Below, one piece after another: positions 60,905 to 64,000 of a DNA stretch of 64,000 nt. Under the pieces are notes generated by a model, which was given only the letters and a program-made list of their open reading frames with translations, had not been told where the DNA came from and did no database searches. Within the stretch, counting starts at the first letter, position 1, and each line of letters opens with the position of its first letter. The stretch lies in assembly GCA_963930655.1 (NCBI GenBank), contig OZ005601.1, forward strand, positions 20,398,921 through 20,462,920, written 5' to 3'. The DNA comes from Myrica gale (Eukaryota; Streptophyta; Magnoliopsida; Fagales; Myricaceae). A program made the position numbers and the translations under genes.

Positions 60905-62192
60905 ATGATTGGTCAAGGAACAACCTTTGGACTAGCAACGATTTCTGAGCTTGATGAAGCAAGGAAGGAAGCCTACAACAATAAATGCTTGGCAAAGGAG
61001 CGGATGAAGTCATTGCAGGACCAGAAAATTCAAGACAAACAACTTGTCCCTGATCAACAAGTGCTTCTCTACAATTCGAGATTGCATCCTTTTCCTGGGA
61101 AGTTGAAGTCCCGATGGAGTGGCCCGTATATCACTAAGGAGGTCCATTCACATGGTGTTGTAGACATTCTCACCCCAAAATCTGGTGCCACCATCGTTAA
61201 TGGGCAGCGTCTAAAGTAATTTCTCACACATTTCAAGCAACACAAAAGAGATCTTGCTTGTGCAAGACCCAGGGAGTGTCCTTTGACCTTCTCCTATAAC
61301 TGTCTTTATGTTAGGGTGAGCGACTTCTTTCAAACTCACTTGGTGTACTGATCTCACATGATTGCGCTTATTTGAACACGCATCAATTTACTCTTATATG
61401 AATATGAGTAGGTTTGTGAAGGGCATTTGATATAAGAACATATTAGCAGCAGGTATTTAATCAACATTGCTTGTCTGGACTCCTATAATATGTATTATGT
61501 GAATCAAGATTTTAAGTTTTGAATGAACTTGCACCACATTTTTGCATCTCATACTAGCACACTTCACTTAAATAATTTGGGTAGTTCAATTTTGAGCACT
61601 TATTCGAGAATCCTTTTGACGCTTGGCTAAGTGATACTTTGAAAAGAATATAAGCGACAGAGCTATTGAAAAAATAGAAGAAAAAAAGAAGAAAAAGAAA
61701 AAGTGAAAGAAAAGAAACAGCGATAGATGAACCAAAAAAACGTAAGAAAAAGCAAACCTGTGAATATGAATATGATGTCAGGCTTAAGTCGATGAACTCT
61801 AGTGTTGCGATGAAAACAGTTACCTAAGCATTATGAGCTATAGAATAGCTTTTAATTAACAGTGTTGAGGGTGAAAACTGTCACTCCAAAGGATTTCAAA
61901 AGTATCCTAGGGTTCTTTATTGGACACTAATCCTAAGGCTTGTCACTCTTGTGATGTCAATCAATCTTTTATCTCGAGTATTTTCCTATACACACAAAAA
62001 ACTGATTTCTTTATCTCTATAAAATACTTGAAAATGCAAGGGTCCTCAATAACTATTTCTCTTCTTAATAATAAGATTTGGCCATTAAGCTTGAATGGTG
62101 GTTGGTATTAGTTTTAGCTTTGTTCTTAACATGTTCTAGCTCATTGTTTTTCACTTTCTTTGCTAAGACAAGAGCAAAGATTTAGTTGGGGT
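60905..62192 (+). mobile_element. Athila-like Ty3/gypsy integrase tail and 3' region
   Basis: At 60905-61219 the integrase C-terminus reads ISELDEARKEAYNNKCLAKE and later VLLYNSRLHPFPGKLKSRWS, GP, matching the Athila/Tat-type tail. About 970 bp of 3' non-coding DNA follow and share blocks with the minus-strand copy at 7-9.7 kb. A probable LTR start (tgtgatcgagc) lies at 62193 after agatttagttgggg. The upstream part is missing. Old fragment. Confidence 0.7.
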
Positions 62193-63035
62193 GTGATCGA
62201 GCTACCATGTTACATAAATAGTACATTTAAAATAAGTATAACTGCAATTATTTCATGTCATAATCGTCGGCTTTGGATGGAAGATGGATTATAGGACATT
62301 AATCTAATTTGTGATTTAAATTGATGAAATAGCAGGATTTATGCTTTATTTCGTGACTTGATATTAAATTAAATTTTCATGCAATATTTTATTTTTAAAG
62401 AATATGTACCTAGTCCATTTTGTGCCCAGGTGCATTTACAAAATTATTTAAAGTATTAAAAATCATTAAAAAAAGAAATGATACATAAATAAAAAGAAAT
62501 ATTTCATTAATAAATATATTGAAACTGTATTTCATTAATTTATTTATTGAATTATTTTTTATTATTTGTTTTTGTCATTTTGCCTTGGATGGCCAATTCG
62601 GTCAATTCACATAACACTTTGTAAATAAGATGACATGACGCTGTTAACCTCATAAAAATGATCGAAATGCCCCTTCAAGACAAAATTACTAAAAATATTA
62701 AAAAATTACTAAAAAATAAGAAGTCATATGTAAATGAATCATAATGTTTTTTAAATAAAGATACTGAAACTCTATTTCATTAATCAATTTATTTTAATTT
62801 ATTTCCTGAAAATATTTATTTTTACTAAATTTCTTTAGTGGATTTTTGGTAAATTCACCTAATTTTCCGCATGCAGAATGAATTACAGCTGTTAAACCAC
62901 ATGCAACATGACGAAGAGTCCCCTCAAGGTAAATTTTTTTTAAAAACCTAAACAAATTATTAAGCTATTTATTTTTAATTAGTTTTTATAATTATGATTT
63001 ATATTTTAATTCTACCTCATTGTCGGGACTCGTGG
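62193..63035 (+). mobile_element. Probable Athila-like LTR, AT-rich, with a ~245-bp direct repeat
   Basis: Begins like the LTR start seen on the minus strand near 7046 (shared gtacattta, then attatttcatgtcata and gatttaaattgatgaaatag). From about 62440 to 62935 two diverged copies of ~245 bp follow each other (each with gaaact(g/c)tatttcattaat and an atgacatgacgctgttaa/ gaattacagctgttaa block). The right end is not fixed. Confidence 0.45.
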
Positions 63036-64000
63036 ACCGCAACCATCTTGGCCACCCAAGGTGGTATCGCTAAATCTGGATCATCGAAACTTTTTCAATC
63101 CGTCTACGATTAGCTCGAATCTGATGGCCTTGTCGGTGGCTGCTGAGCTTCTCACCGCAGGAGACGCCTCATGTGTCCAATGCTTTTGCGCATGGTGTTC
63201 TAATTGATCATGCTAGCTACTTCTCTCGTGGCTTGTCAGCATGGATGGGGACACCAGTAGCTTCAAGAACTTGGTTAGGAAGAGACTGTATGGAGGGTCG
63301 GAACAAAACACAATCTTAACCTCCACGACGATCATTCGGTACATGTATAGAGAGAGGGCGACTCTTGTCTGGTGAGCCACAACAACGATCAACTGAGCTC
63401 TAGGGAACGTACGTTCCGAAGTGTGGTGTTAGGGGGTCAAGTGTGTGATCCGCTAGAATGGGGTCATCTTGCTCTAGTGGATGATGATGCCTACGATTGT
63501 ACTTGGACAAGTTGTCAGGATATGCCACGGGTAGGTAGGGAATGCCACTAGTTGGCCGCGTACCGAGCTGCAACACTTTGGTCCCAAAGTCTAACTCCAT
63601 GACTGCAACATAAAAGTCTCAGATCAGTTGTAAAGTGTCAATGAAAGCTCTACCTCCATAGGCCGCAGTCGGATTTCCATATGACGTTGTGGAATAGTAA
63701 ACGCTACCTGCTCTTGGGAGGATGAACTTACTCCCTTGATGCTGCGAGAACACTTAACCCCTGATATTTATGTACTCTGAAGTAAAAAGCGAAAAATAAT
63801 TAGAAATATAAATAGTAACAACGATGCATCTGGCAAGGACCCCACTAGAGGCCCCCAAATATGAAGGCTTGTAACGATGTTTGACAAGGCCTTAGGAGAT
63901 GAGAGGCTTGCTCATGGCACGCCTAGGGACAGCTTGGCATGGCCAATGCCCATGTCCATCACCAACCAAGGGCACAAGCCTTGGCATTGCGTAGGACGGG
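63036..64000. other. Terminal region, no gene recognised
   Basis: Less AT-rich than the preceding DNA. A 66-codon minus-strand frame (63400-63600) has no known motif. The style (long open stretches with decayed codons) suggests transposon-derived DNA, but no family can be named. Confidence 0.3.

Overview
The window looks like repeat-rich nuclear DNA of a eudicot plant. The evidence is spliced plant genes with GT-AG introns (thermospermine synthase ACL5, an MSL10-type mechanosensitive channel, nuclear psbX) sitting in a dense, nested bed of Ty3/gypsy and Ty1/copia-like LTR elements, MULEs, hAT elements and MITEs. I saw no rRNA, tRNA, CRISPR array or bacterial-style operon. All family calls come from reading motifs by eye, without database support.

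Layout. 1-2.6 kb: AT-rich, no gene recognised. 2.6-9.7 kb: a gypsy fragment with an inverted LTR end, a decayed LINE endonuclease fragment, then an Athila-like gypsy 3' region on the minus strand carrying a hAT element (8-bp TSD) and a solo LTR (5-bp TSD). 9.8-11.3 kb: a MULE with ~200-bp TIRs and a perfect 9-bp TSD that appears to carry a captured TAF1C-like fragment. 11.3-17.2 kb: intergenic DNA with four MITEs. 17.5-20.6 kb: ACL5 in ten exons, apparently intact at 356 aa. 21.0-21.5 kb: psbX, tail to tail with ACL5, carrying a frameshift in the transit peptide and no stop at the usual end, so probably a pseudogene. 22.4-33.6 kb: one large MULE-like element bounded by ~130-bp TIRs. It holds a broken BAM/CLV1-class receptor-kinase fragment and has been invaded by a solo LTR and by a cluster of gag-protease-only LTR elements (TR-GAG-like). 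36.2-39.7 kb: an MSL10-like gene on the minus strand in five exons, 787 aa, apparently intact. 40.6-41.6 kb: a ~1-kb foldback element. 42.2-52.6 kb: LTR fragments, an Athila-like fragment, a GRF-type zinc-finger fragment, and a chromovirus integrase region ending in a ~3.85-kb 3' LTR. 53-60 kb: one MuDR-type transposase gene on the minus strand, split by a fifth TR-GAG-like element and by a 2.1-kb solo LTR. 60.4-64 kb: a minisatellite, an Athila-like integrase tail and 3' region, and AT-rich DNA.

The host genes are not functionally linked. ACL5 makes thermospermine, which restrains xylem differentiation. psbX encodes a small photosystem II subunit. MSL10 is a plasma-membrane tension-gated channel. 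Three features deserve most attention. The large MULE carries a receptor-kinase fragment and has itself been heavily invaded. The pol-less gag-protease family has a set of small stem-loops in its LTR that share one loop but have different stems. The psbX copy is damaged.
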